From a virus: a DNA stretch of 28,748 nt. Positions 15,588 to 21,859 of the stretch are shown piece by piece; within the stretch, counting starts at the first letter, position 1; every line of letters begins with the position of its first letter. Made by a program: the position numbers and the translations under genes. The stretch covers positions 1 through 28,748 of the IMG/VR virus record IMGVR_UViG_3300022756_000102, one strand, 5' to 3'. The notes beneath the pieces are model-generated. The model searched no databases. It saw nothing but the letters and a program-made list of their open reading frames with translations, and was not told the DNA's origin.

Positions 15588-16042
15588 AGAGGCTTTTTTA
15601 AGGTGATGTGGTAGCACTCAGGGGTCTCTGAGGCAACGTCCATATCGCGAACTTTAGAGACAAGCTCGAATCCTTGTTCCTTACAAGCATCAGCAAAGGA
15701 GTCCATGTCCCAGAGAATATAGTTCACTCTGGGGTTAAAGCCGGTGTATTCGTGAGGACGAGACCAGATCACAAAGTAAGGATCTCGCATAGTGATCTTA
15801 ATAACACTCTCAGGCGTTGACTGGTTAAAGATGTCTTCCAACTTCTTAAGTGGATACTTCTCTGAGTTAAGACTGGCACAAGGCCTTGTCACATTCTGCC
15901 ACTTCGTGAAGAAGATGTTACGGCAGTTGCAGAAGGAGTAACCCATGTCAGGATACAGCATGCTTCTAGTAGTCTCAGGGTCCACGTAGAGGCCCCTTAT
16001 CATCATGCGCTGGACGTGCCCGCAAAGAGGGCATTCCTGCAT
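15584..16042 (-). CDS. Shortened zinc-domain methyltransferase relative lacking the SAM core
   Basis: A 152-aa protein from the ATG at 16042, ten bases after the preceding stop (an in-frame ATG at 16114 would overlap the GT9 gene by 62 bases; neither has a clear ribosome binding site). The first part is a zinc motif, CPLCGH with a second pair CNCRNIFF, as at the N-terminus of zinc-domain methyltransferases. The last 50 residues (NPRVNYILWDMDSFADACKE, then GFELVSKV) match the final helices and strands of such enzymes. The region between is too short for a Rossmann fold, and no G-x-G motif is visible. It may be a deletion product retained for binding, or a decaying gene. It shares its zinc arrangement with the enzymes at 13059 and 17045. 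Confidence 0.6.
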   Translation of the reverse strand: MQECPLCGHVQRMMIRGLYVDPETTRSMLYPDMGYSFCNCRNIFFTKWQNVTRPCASLNSEKYPLKKLEDIFNQSTPESVIKITMRDPYFVIWSRPHEYTGFNPRVNYILWDMDSFADACKEQGFELVSKVRDMDVASETPECYHITLKKPL

Positions 16043-16052
16043 GAAGAAAGGG

Positions 16053-17048
16053 TCAACAGGTGGGAGAGTTTTTGCTACACTCAAGAGCTTCTTGAGCCTT
16101 TTTGACAATGTCATCGATGTTAAACCATACGCATGAGGGCATCTTATTCAGAGTTGGACAGCCCCAGTATTCACGAGGGTTCTTGTGACAGGGGGAGCAG
16201 GAAACAGGGGACTGCAAATAATAGGCGTTTTCAGCGCCTAGAACGTGATTGGCCGGACTCGCGGCGGTTAAGAGCTGTAAGCAAGGGGCATTCCAAGAGT
16301 GGGCTATGAGGGGCAGGCCTGACTCGACACTTATTGTGAGGTCTAGATACTTTGTCATTAAGGCGACACTTCTTATGTTTCTTTTGCCGACCCATGAGAT
16401 GATTCGGTCTCCGGTGAATACTTGCTCTTTGCAATGCTCGTCTCCTGTCAGGAATATGATCGCCTGAGGATAGCGAGTAAGAATCTTCTCTGCCACACCT
16501 TCGGCTTGCATGAACTTTTTGTGGAGTGATGTTCCAGACAGATTAATGAGAATAAGATGGGATGCCTTATATTTCTCGCGAGTCTTAAGAGCTTCCTCAC
16601 GAGCTGCTCGATGGTCTTCCTCTGCATAATAAAGTCCTCCTCGCTCTCCAAGATACTTGTCAGGCAAGTTGCAAGCCTTCGTCATCACGTCATAATAGCT
16701 TATCTTTCCGAAGGAATTTCTGCGGTAATCAGTGCTACGGTAATACCTCGAATCATTCTCGTTCAAGCAGTAGGCTAGCTCAATAGTGTATATGAGATTG
16801 AAGGATAAATCATAGGTCTCCTCGCACCAGTCCCAGTTCTTACGCAGACGGTTATCTGTCAGCTTTGTGTGATCGATGTAGATCAGGTTATCGATGAATG
16901 GGTTATTCTGGAGGATCTGGATGCCCTGGTAGTTTGTCTCAAAGTCTATGCGGTCTACTGAGTAGTGGTCTTTAATGAGGCGGGGAAGGTGGCTGGCAAA
17001 AAGGAGGTCCCCGAGGCCCCCGAATCTCGATATAAATGCTGTCTTCAA
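16053..17048 (-). CDS. GT9-family glycosyltransferase (second copy, diverged)
   Basis: A 331-aa GT-B protein. The N-terminus KTAFISRFGGLGDLLFASHL carries the family's G-x-G-D signature at 11-14. The C-terminal domain has LILINLSGTSLHKK, then AIIFLTGDEHCKEQ and the donor-side pattern DLTISVESGLPLIAHSWNAP, where E-S-G replaces the D-T/S-G of most members. A cysteine cluster (CSPCHKNPREYWGCP, then C) mirrors that of the other GT9 here, suggesting the two share ancestry or partners. The TTG start at 17048 sits in a TTGA overlap, with AGGG and GAGG upstream. The two genes are only distantly alike in sequence, so different linkages are likely. Confidence 0.84.
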   Translation of the reverse strand: MKTAFISRFGGLGDLLFASHLPRLIKDHYSVDRIDFETNYQGIQILQNNPFIDNLIYIDHTKLTDNRLRKNWDWCEETYDLSFNLIYTIELAYCLNENDSRYYRSTDYRRNSFGKISYYDVMTKACNLPDKYLGERGGLYYAEEDHRAAREEALKTREKYKASHLILINLSGTSLHKKFMQAEGVAEKILTRYPQAIIFLTGDEHCKEQVFTGDRIISWVGKRNIRSVALMTKYLDLTISVESGLPLIAHSWNAPCLQLLTAASPANHVLGAENAYYLQSPVSCSPCHKNPREYWGCPTLNKMPSCVWFNIDDIVKKAQEALECSKNSPTC

Positions 17049-18298
17049 ATGACCCTGACCTCAGGGATGGGAAGGATATATTTACAGTTTAGATGCTGTG
17101 TCTTTCTTATTAGCTCCTCTTTAAAATTCCAGGCCAGAAGAAGGATGTAATCGGGACTGTCTTTCTCGAACCGGCTGAAGTCCACTATTGGAATAAGAGA
17201 GCCTGGAGTCCATTTATTCTGCTTCTCCGGGGTGTCATCCACGATGGAGTCAATGAGGGTATTATCTACGTGACAGTAGTTAAGAAGGCTTATCCCCTTG
17301 GCTGAGGCGCCGTAGCCCATCACTTTGGAGCCAAGGTTATAAAGCTCACCCAGGGTGTGAGAGAGGTGAGTTCTTACCGAGTCAACTCGAGAACCGAAGG
17401 ACAGGTAATAATCTTCTGAGTAGAGCCCACGGGATGCCTCAATATCAAGGAACCTGTTAACGGAGCTTTTAACCGGATAAAAGTCTTTTGATGCATAAAT
17501 TCTTAAAGACCCGCCATGGATATCCAGCTCCTCTACATCGAATATGGAAAGGTTATGAGCCCGAAATAGACCAATGAGAGGGGCCAGGAGAAAGTAGGAC
17601 AGATGCTCATGATAGATCGTGTCAAACTGGTTATGAGTGAATAGATCCCACAGGTAAGGAAACTCTGCAACAAAGACTCCATCTTTTTTTAAAGATATCT
17701 CGACGCCGCTTAAGAAGTCGTCCAGGTCATGCACGTGGGCAAGGACATTTGTGGCGATAATGAAGCCTGCGTTGTTGGCCTTGTAGACATATTCCTTTGC
17801 AATGGTGAGAGACCAGAAGGCTTTCAATACCGGGATTGCATAAGGTTTATTGTTGTCACTTAGATAGTCTTTATAGCCATAAGGTTCTGAAGCTAAGTTT
17901 GAGGCCGGTTCTATGCCAAGGAAATGCGAGAAGCCTGCTTTCTGAAACTCTCTTAGAAGACAGCCATCGTTTGAAGCGATATCAACGATGAGGGTATGTT
18001 TCTGTGGCATAAATGTGTCTCTCAGTTTAATGGCAAGGCTATAGCAGTGTTTCTTAAAAGTTTCTGAGACCGATGAGTGGTAGAGATAGTGAGAATAAAG
18101 AAGTGAGGGGTCAACAACAATGGATAGTTGGGATAAGTAGCAAGTTTGGCAAAAAAGCATGCTGACGGGATACTTTTCAGCCTTGAGTGATGGGTGATCT
18201 AGGAGGTTGTTAGAAAGGGGGGCAAAGCCTAGATCGAGGTATTTAAAAAGCTCTTTTGACTTGCAGATCCGGCATGAGGTGAGGGTCTTATAATCCAA
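17045..18298 (-). CDS. Zinc-domain sugar C-methyltransferase-like protein
   Basis: A 417-aa protein with the full three-part architecture of sugar C-methyltransferases (TylC3/NovU type). It has an N-terminal zinc domain (C9xxC12, C50xxC53), a SAM domain with motif I VDIASNDG (105-112), and a C-terminal domain with the family's EFPYLWDLFTHNQFDTIYHE, SYFLL, HGGSLRIY and VMGYGASAKGISLLNY motifs. The HE and Y of the YHEH segment are the expected active-site neighbours. Such enzymes methylate NDP-keto sugars for deoxysugar synthesis. The sugar maker itself is not in the window, so the donor must come from the host or elsewhere in the phage. The start is TTG at 18298, five bases after AAGGAG. It is the first gene after a strong terminator hairpin. 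Confidence 0.87.
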   Translation of the reverse strand: MDYKTLTSCRICKSKELFKYLDLGFAPLSNNLLDHPSLKAEKYPVSMLFCQTCYLSQLSIVVDPSLLYSHYLYHSSVSETFKKHCYSLAIKLRDTFMPQKHTLIVDIASNDGCLLREFQKAGFSHFLGIEPASNLASEPYGYKDYLSDNNKPYAIPVLKAFWSLTIAKEYVYKANNAGFIIATNVLAHVHDLDDFLSGVEISLKKDGVFVAEFPYLWDLFTHNQFDTIYHEHLSYFLLAPLIGLFRAHNLSIFDVEELDIHGGSLRIYASKDFYPVKSSVNRFLDIEASRGLYSEDYYLSFGSRVDSVRTHLSHTLGELYNLGSKVMGYGASAKGISLLNYCHVDNTLIDSIVDDTPEKQNKWTPGSLIPIVDFSRFEKDSPDYILLLAWNFKEELIRKTQHLNCKYILPIPEVRVI

Positions 18299-18316
18299 AC
18301 TGTCTCCTTTTTGGAG
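18299..18316 (-). promoter_or_regulatory. Ribosome binding site with complementary upstream CCTCC
   Basis: Read on the minus strand, CCTCC, five A and GGAG lie in a row just before the TTG start. The CTCC can pair with the GGAG of the ribosome binding site in a small hairpin. This could lower translation of the cassette's first gene. The pairing is short (four to five base pairs), so the effect may be slight. Confidence 0.35.
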
Positions 18317-18317
18317 G

Positions 18318-18356
18318 AAAAAACGCCGAAGGAGAATTAATACTCTCCTCCGGCGT
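18318..18356 (-). terminator. Rho-independent terminator, minus strand
   Basis: Arms of 13 bases (18323-18335 and 18344-18356) pair with one mismatch around an eight-base loop. On the minus strand the stem is followed directly by six T (18323-18318). It lies 14 bases beyond the stop of the 139-aa gene and 25 bases before the methyltransferase start. It thus separates the head module from the glycan cassette, and no promoter fits in the gap between. Confidence 0.85.
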
Positions 18357-18369
18357 AATTTTGACTGCC

Positions 18370-18789
18370 TTAGTTATCCGCTGCCTGAAATGCTTCCCGG
18401 TAGGAGACAACTGTCTGTACTGTGAAAGACGCCGCTGTAGACAGGATTGAGTAGAGGTTTAAGGAACCCCCTGTCGGAATCGTTGTCTCGGTGGCAACAC
18501 TTCCCGATACCACTGCCCCCGCCGCATGAGTGCCGACAAAGATGATGGTGCCTAATGCCACGGTGCCAAGCGAGCTTGTGGCCGCTAAGACCCACTGACT
18601 TGAACCGCCTGTGCCGAGGGTCGTGTTTGACATTGCCCAGTCAACAATCGTGATGGGATTCATCGCGACGAAACTGTCTACAATGCCTGTGGCACGAGTG
18701 CCTGCCGTAACCACTCCGAAGGTCAAGCTCTTTATTGACCCGTAAGATTGGTCGGAATAACTTCTGCCGCCTTTTGAACCAGTAGCCAT
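18370..18789 (-). CDS. Capsid-associated / decoration-like protein
   Basis: A 139-aa protein directly after the capsid gene (17-base gap) with a strong AAAGGAGGA ribosome binding site. It has low charge and is rich in S, T, A and G. It has a polar N-terminus (TGSKGGRSYSDQSYGSIK) and a beta-rich body (SSQWVLAATSSLGTVALGTI, then AAGAVVSGSVATETTI). No family is recognised. High-expression signals, position beside the capsid gene and a following terminator suggest an abundant head protein, such as a decoration or cement protein; a minor structural role is also possible. Confidence 0.6.
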   Translation of the reverse strand: MATGSKGGRSYSDQSYGSIKSLTFGVVTAGTRATGIVDSFVAMNPITIVDWAMSNTTLGTGGSSQWVLAATSSLGTVALGTIIFVGTHAAGAVVSGSVATETTIPTGGSLNLYSILSTAASFTVQTVVSYREAFQAADN

Positions 18790-18806
18790 AGTGTTATCCT
18801 CCTTTC

Positions 18807-19739
18807 TTAGAGTGAGTTAACGGTTATGATGCGGGTTTGACCATCATCTGAGAAGTCCCAGACCTGCTGGAACCCAAGGAGGGCGTACCAGGCGATGCCC
18901 TGGTCGCGGCCATAGTCGGTTGGGATACCGACGCGAATCTCCTCAGGAATTGCAACGCCCTCTCTCACCGCATCTGCTCCGAAGAAGCAGGCCTCACCAT
19001 AGAGACCATTGGAACCATCGGTGTTACCGAGGAAGTTTGTTTCTTCTATAAAGCGAGTCCCGTAGTAACGTCCGACTTCCCCGATGTAGAGGGGGTCCAT
19101 TGTCGTTAGTTGGGCTTTGGCTTCAAAGAAGTCGTAAAGACCTCGGATGGAGTTGGTGGACGCCATAGAAACATACATATCATCGTTAGACCGTCTCGGA
19201 ATAAATAGCTTCTTCATCTGGTCTACGATGTCACGCACGTTCTTGTCAGACATATTGGCACCAGCGGTTGCAGCAGCAGTACCCGCGGTTCCAAAGGTCG
19301 TTGTGGCGGTGTTGGTGATTGTGGCGATGTAGTCGTTCACCATGAACGCTGTGGCGGCCGCACTGTCTAGTACCACTTTCATATCGTTCATGAGGACTGT
19401 GCGGATTGTTTCAGGAACCTGGATATCGGACAAGGACTTTAGCTTCTGAGTGTAGGGGATTGAGTTCCCGAACTCAGTCATCGTTAAAGTGCCTTGCGTG
19501 ATTGTGTAGTTCCTCTTGGGGATGGTATCTGTCTCAGTCAAAGTCCCGCCCGCAGTTGAGATGTTCGAGACTTTATCGAAGAACACCTTGTTACCACGGT
19601 TGGTTCCCGCTGCAGCCTCCATGTCCACAAATTGGCGAAACTTCTGCATGGACTGGGCTTTGTAGCGGACTTCTTTGGACAGGGTGTTATTGGTAAAGTA
19701 GCCACCAAGGGAATTGGTAGCAAATACCTGTTGACCCAT
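18807..19739 (-). CDS. Major capsid protein (N4 gp56-like, HK97 fold)
   Basis: A 310-aa protein with the pattern of N4-gp56-type capsid proteins. The N-terminal part has FTNNTLSKEVRYKAQSMQKF, then FVDMEAAAGTNRGNKVFFDK and SNISTAGGTLTETDTIP (elongated arm and E-loop region); TLTMTEFGNSIPYTQKL follows. The spine and P-domain helices carry ETIRTVLMNDMKVVLDSAAA. The A-domain part has MYVSMASTNSIRGLYDF and YIGEVGRYYGTRFIEETNF, a piece I find diagnostic. The C-terminus returns to beta strands (GIAWYALLGFQQVWDF). The ATG at 19739 has GGAG upstream, 16 bases after the scaffold-like gene's stop. Length agrees with the family. It builds the icosahedral shell. Confidence 0.87.
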   Translation of the reverse strand: MGQQVFATNSLGGYFTNNTLSKEVRYKAQSMQKFRQFVDMEAAAGTNRGNKVFFDKVSNISTAGGTLTETDTIPKRNYTITQGTLTMTEFGNSIPYTQKLKSLSDIQVPETIRTVLMNDMKVVLDSAAATAFMVNDYIATITNTATTTFGTAGTAAATAGANMSDKNVRDIVDQMKKLFIPRRSNDDMYVSMASTNSIRGLYDFFEAKAQLTTMDPLYIGEVGRYYGTRFIEETNFLGNTDGSNGLYGEACFFGADAVREGVAIPEEIRVGIPTDYGRDQGIAWYALLGFQQVWDFSDDGQTRIITVNSL

Positions 19740-19755
19740 GTTTACTCCAAACTTT

Positions 19756-20742
19756 CTATCTGGAGGAAGGTTTGCGAGAGTTTCGCAGTTGGTTCCTAAG
19801 TTTGATTTCTTCTCTTACCTTTTCGGCATCAGAGAGGAGATTGGAGCCGGTCGAAGTCACGTCTTCAATTTCTGTGGCGTCGGGTTCAGCCAGAGATCGT
19901 TTATTGCGTCTCATGGCTTCCAGTCCATCGTCCTTGGGAGTCTTTATAATTCCTTGTTGATGAAGTTCACGATAAGCATCGGCAGTAGCTCTCCTGAGTG
20001 CCGTAGGGCGGTCAGGATCGTTATAGTAGAGTTTATGGAGCTCCGGATCGTTATAGAGCGCCATCGCAACCTGGAAGAGTTTGCCTTTTTGGTTGGCTAA
20101 GGTAAGGTCGTGTGACATGTCAACCTCACCTTTGTCGTTATAGGCGATGTAGTCCTTGGCCAGGTCAAGAAGGGCGTCGTTTTCACGGCGTGAGCGGTCT
20201 TCTGCTTCCCTCTTTATGTTGGCCTGCCGATCTTCCACCTCTTTAATTGCAGCTTCTTTTTCAAGCTTGATAAGGTAGCGAGTTGCGGCAATCTCTTCTT
20301 TCTTGTTGCCTTCCTCGGCCATCTTTAGGATGTAGGCCTCGACCTGTTCTATGGTCGGAGGGGTGTCATCCTTCTTATCGGAGGCAGGGGTAGCTTCAGG
20401 CTTTTGAGACTTAAGCCTTTGGATCTCGGCTCTCGCCTCGGCTAATTCATCTTCCCGGGTCTTCTTCTGGGCCACAACCTGATTGATGCGTTTCTGCACG
20501 GAGGCTTTGATCCGGTCGACTTCAGAGAGTGAAGCATCAAGTTTTTTGCCTTCACTATCAAGCTTCTTCTCTTCAGTCTTTACTTCAAGTTTCTCTTCCG
20601 GAGCAGTCTCTTTTTCAGGAACAAGCTCGTTCTGGGTTATGACCTCTTCTTCTACTTTCTGACGAGGATTATCAATGAGCGATTCATCGGCAGAGACTTC
20701 AGGTTTATCGGGCGTCTCAGCGGCCTTTGGTTCTTCGGTCAT
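19756..20742 (-). CDS. Scaffold-like protein
   Basis: A 328-aa, highly charged, probably helical protein placed just before the capsid gene, the usual spot for a scaffold. Residues 1-70 are acidic, with many E, K and P. Then come a helical charged region (VDRIKASVQKRINQVVAQKK, REDELAEARAEIQRLK) and a Q/E/K-rich coiled part (KLEKEAAIKEVEDRQANIKR). The C-terminal part is polar and basic, ending in RNSRKPSSR, like capsid-binding tails of scaffolds. It has no cysteines. I take the ATG at 20742, with GGGAG six bases upstream, over a TTG at 20754. It would assemble the procapsid and then leave or be cut. Confidence 0.72.
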   Translation of the reverse strand: MTEEPKAAETPDKPEVSADESLIDNPRQKVEEEVITQNELVPEKETAPEEKLEVKTEEKKLDSEGKKLDASLSEVDRIKASVQKRINQVVAQKKTREDELAEARAEIQRLKSQKPEATPASDKKDDTPPTIEQVEAYILKMAEEGNKKEEIAATRYLIKLEKEAAIKEVEDRQANIKREAEDRSRRENDALLDLAKDYIAYNDKGEVDMSHDLTLANQKGKLFQVAMALYNDPELHKLYYNDPDRPTALRRATADAYRELHQQGIIKTPKDDGLEAMRRNKRSLAEPDATEIEDVTSTGSNLLSDAEKVREEIKLRNQLRNSRKPSSR

Positions 20743-20855
20743 CACGACTCCCAAGGAATTTTTAGTCTTCCAAGAAGACTTTAAAGCTCACACCGGTTTA
20801 AAGACTCTAGGTGAGAAGGTCTGTACTAGAATTATTGTATCAGAGGCTCCAAACT
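20743..20855. promoter_or_regulatory. Non-coding gap with hairpin before the scaffold-capsid genes
   Basis: 113 bases without a supported gene. A perfect 7-bp inverted repeat, AGTCTTC with GAAGACT over a three-base loop, lies at about 20767-20783. A CTCAC/GTGAG pair and two copies of TTTAAAG stand nearby. On neither strand is there a full U-tract, so this is not a clear terminator. It may be a processing or regulatory site that sets higher expression of scaffold and capsid. Confidence 0.3.
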
Positions 20856-21050
20856 TTAGGGCGATGTGGAAAGCTCGGAAGAGACTTTTACGTCACCAAT
20901 GAAGTTTCCGGCAGACTCAACTTTTATGGATTCAACGCGGTTAATGTTTGTGATCTTGCCGTTCATGAAATTGATCTGGAGGTGACCGTAGCGCTTATCT
21001 TCCATCCAGCGGATGATCTCAAGGGTTAAGCGCTCTGGGATCTTACTCAA
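20856..21050 (-). CDS. DUF2292 (YezD-like) small protein
   Basis: A 64-aa protein with the recognisable core of DUF2292: a helix EIIRWMEDKRYGHLQINFMN ending in strand YGHLQI, then GKITNINRVESIKV. In that family the pattern is x-YG-x-x-x-I-x-x-x-x-G-x-x-x-x-I-x-x-x-x-K-x-R/K. The family is common in bacteria and also found near sulfur-related genes, but its role is unknown. The start is TTG at 21050 in a TTGA overlap with the previous stop, with AAGGAC upstream. Presence in a phage head operon is unusual; it may be a regulator, or simply a borrowed small fold. Confidence 0.7.
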   Translation of the reverse strand: MSKIPERLTLEIIRWMEDKRYGHLQINFMNGKITNINRVESIKVESAGNFIGDVKVSSELSTSP

Positions 21051-21229
21051 AGAGTTTCAAGGTCCTTCCTGAACTCATGGGTGAATTCTTTGAGGCCCGA
21101 AGTTCCGAATTCTTTCTGGATGCGTTTTACCATCGCGATCTTACGGTTAGTGGAATAGACGTTGGGCTCTTTCCTCTCACGCTTCATAATCTTTCTGGCA
21201 AACTCATATTCAGAGGTTTTATGACTCAT
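21047..21229 (-). CDS. Small basic protein, unknown function
   Basis: A 60-aa protein rich in K, R and E with no recognised family (pieces: EFARKIMKRERKEP, VKRIQKEFGT, EFTHEFRKDLE). It is probably two helices. The ATG overlaps the TGA of the gene before it (ATGA), with AAGGA upstream, and the next gene starts within its own stop. It is one of four tightly coupled small genes between portal and scaffold. Nucleic-acid binding is possible from charge, but unsupported. Confidence 0.55.
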   Translation of the reverse strand: MSHKTSEYEFARKIMKRERKEPNVYSTNRKIAMVKRIQKEFGTSGLKEFTHEFRKDLETL

Positions 21230-21423
21230 ACAACATCCTTGAATATTTCAGCGGCCTTGTGAGAGCCCATATCGATGGCCTCCTGCATCATGTTGCGTTC
21301 ACGGTAGGGAGGCTTGGTGTTTACGGAAAGAGGCTTCTTTGATAGAGCTGTCTCTATTTTCTTAAGCTTTGCGGCATCTTTCATGGCATCAATGATCTTA
21401 TTCACATTCAGTTTAGTTGTCAC
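21226..21423 (-). CDS. Small protein, unknown function
   Basis: A 65-aa basic protein with no recognised family (pieces: KLNVNKIIDAMKDAAKLKKI, ALSKKPLSVNTKPPYRERN, MGSHKAAEIFKD). Two starts compete. An ATG at 21432 lies directly against GGAGG (21433-21437), too close for use; a GTG at 21423 stands nine bases after it, so I choose GTG. The gene overlaps the end of the 148-aa gene and is coupled to the next. Confidence 0.5.
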   Translation of the reverse strand: MTTKLNVNKIIDAMKDAAKLKKIETALSKKPLSVNTKPPYRERNMMQEAIDMGSHKAAEIFKDVV

Positions 21424-21859
21424 TAGTCTCATCCTCCATGAAGGGGTTATAAATGGGAGCAGTCTTCTCAGACTCTTCTTGTTTTTTAGCTTGAGTCAGT
21501 TTATTCCGGGCCACCACAAAGTCGTCCAAGTAATTGTGGAAGTCCATCAAAGCCTTCTGGTAGCCTGCCAGGAAACTTCCCCTGTTTGATTCGGTCCTCG
21601 TTAGGTCTCCATGTTGATATCGTCCGTTTGTAAGGCGCCCTGAAACAGAGGCGATACCTTCTTCGATAAGAGGCTCTAAGATCTCCTTCCATACGGGGGA
21701 GGAGAATAGAGCTGAGACTAAGTCCCCGTTTTCCCTGATAAGGGCGTCTACAGACTTAAGAGGCTTATCCTCGGACTTAAACGGCTTGTTTAACTTTAGC
21801 GGCCCTTGGGTCGCCGAGGGAACCTTGGCTACCTTGGGCGTTTTGCGTTTTGATGCCAT
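21413..21859 (-). CDS. Portal-adjacent head protein, unknown function
   Basis: A 148-aa protein with no recognised family. The basic, lysine/proline-rich first 35 residues are encoded over the last 83 bases of the portal gene in another frame. Then comes a helical part (VDALIRENGDLVSALFSS, WKEILEPLIEEGIASVSG), a motif NRGSFLAGYQKALMDFHNYL, and a charged tail. The helical, GYQ-x-A-L motif resembles small proteins that follow portals in many metagenomic podophages, from memory. The start is uncertain because no good ribosome binding site precedes the ATG at 21859. Likely a head-assembly factor. Confidence 0.55.
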   Translation of the reverse strand: MASKRKTPKVAKVPSATQGPLKLNKPFKSEDKPLKSVDALIRENGDLVSALFSSPVWKEILEPLIEEGIASVSGRLTNGRYQHGDLTRTESNRGSFLAGYQKALMDFHNYLDDFVVARNKLTQAKKQEESEKTAPIYNPFMEDETSDN

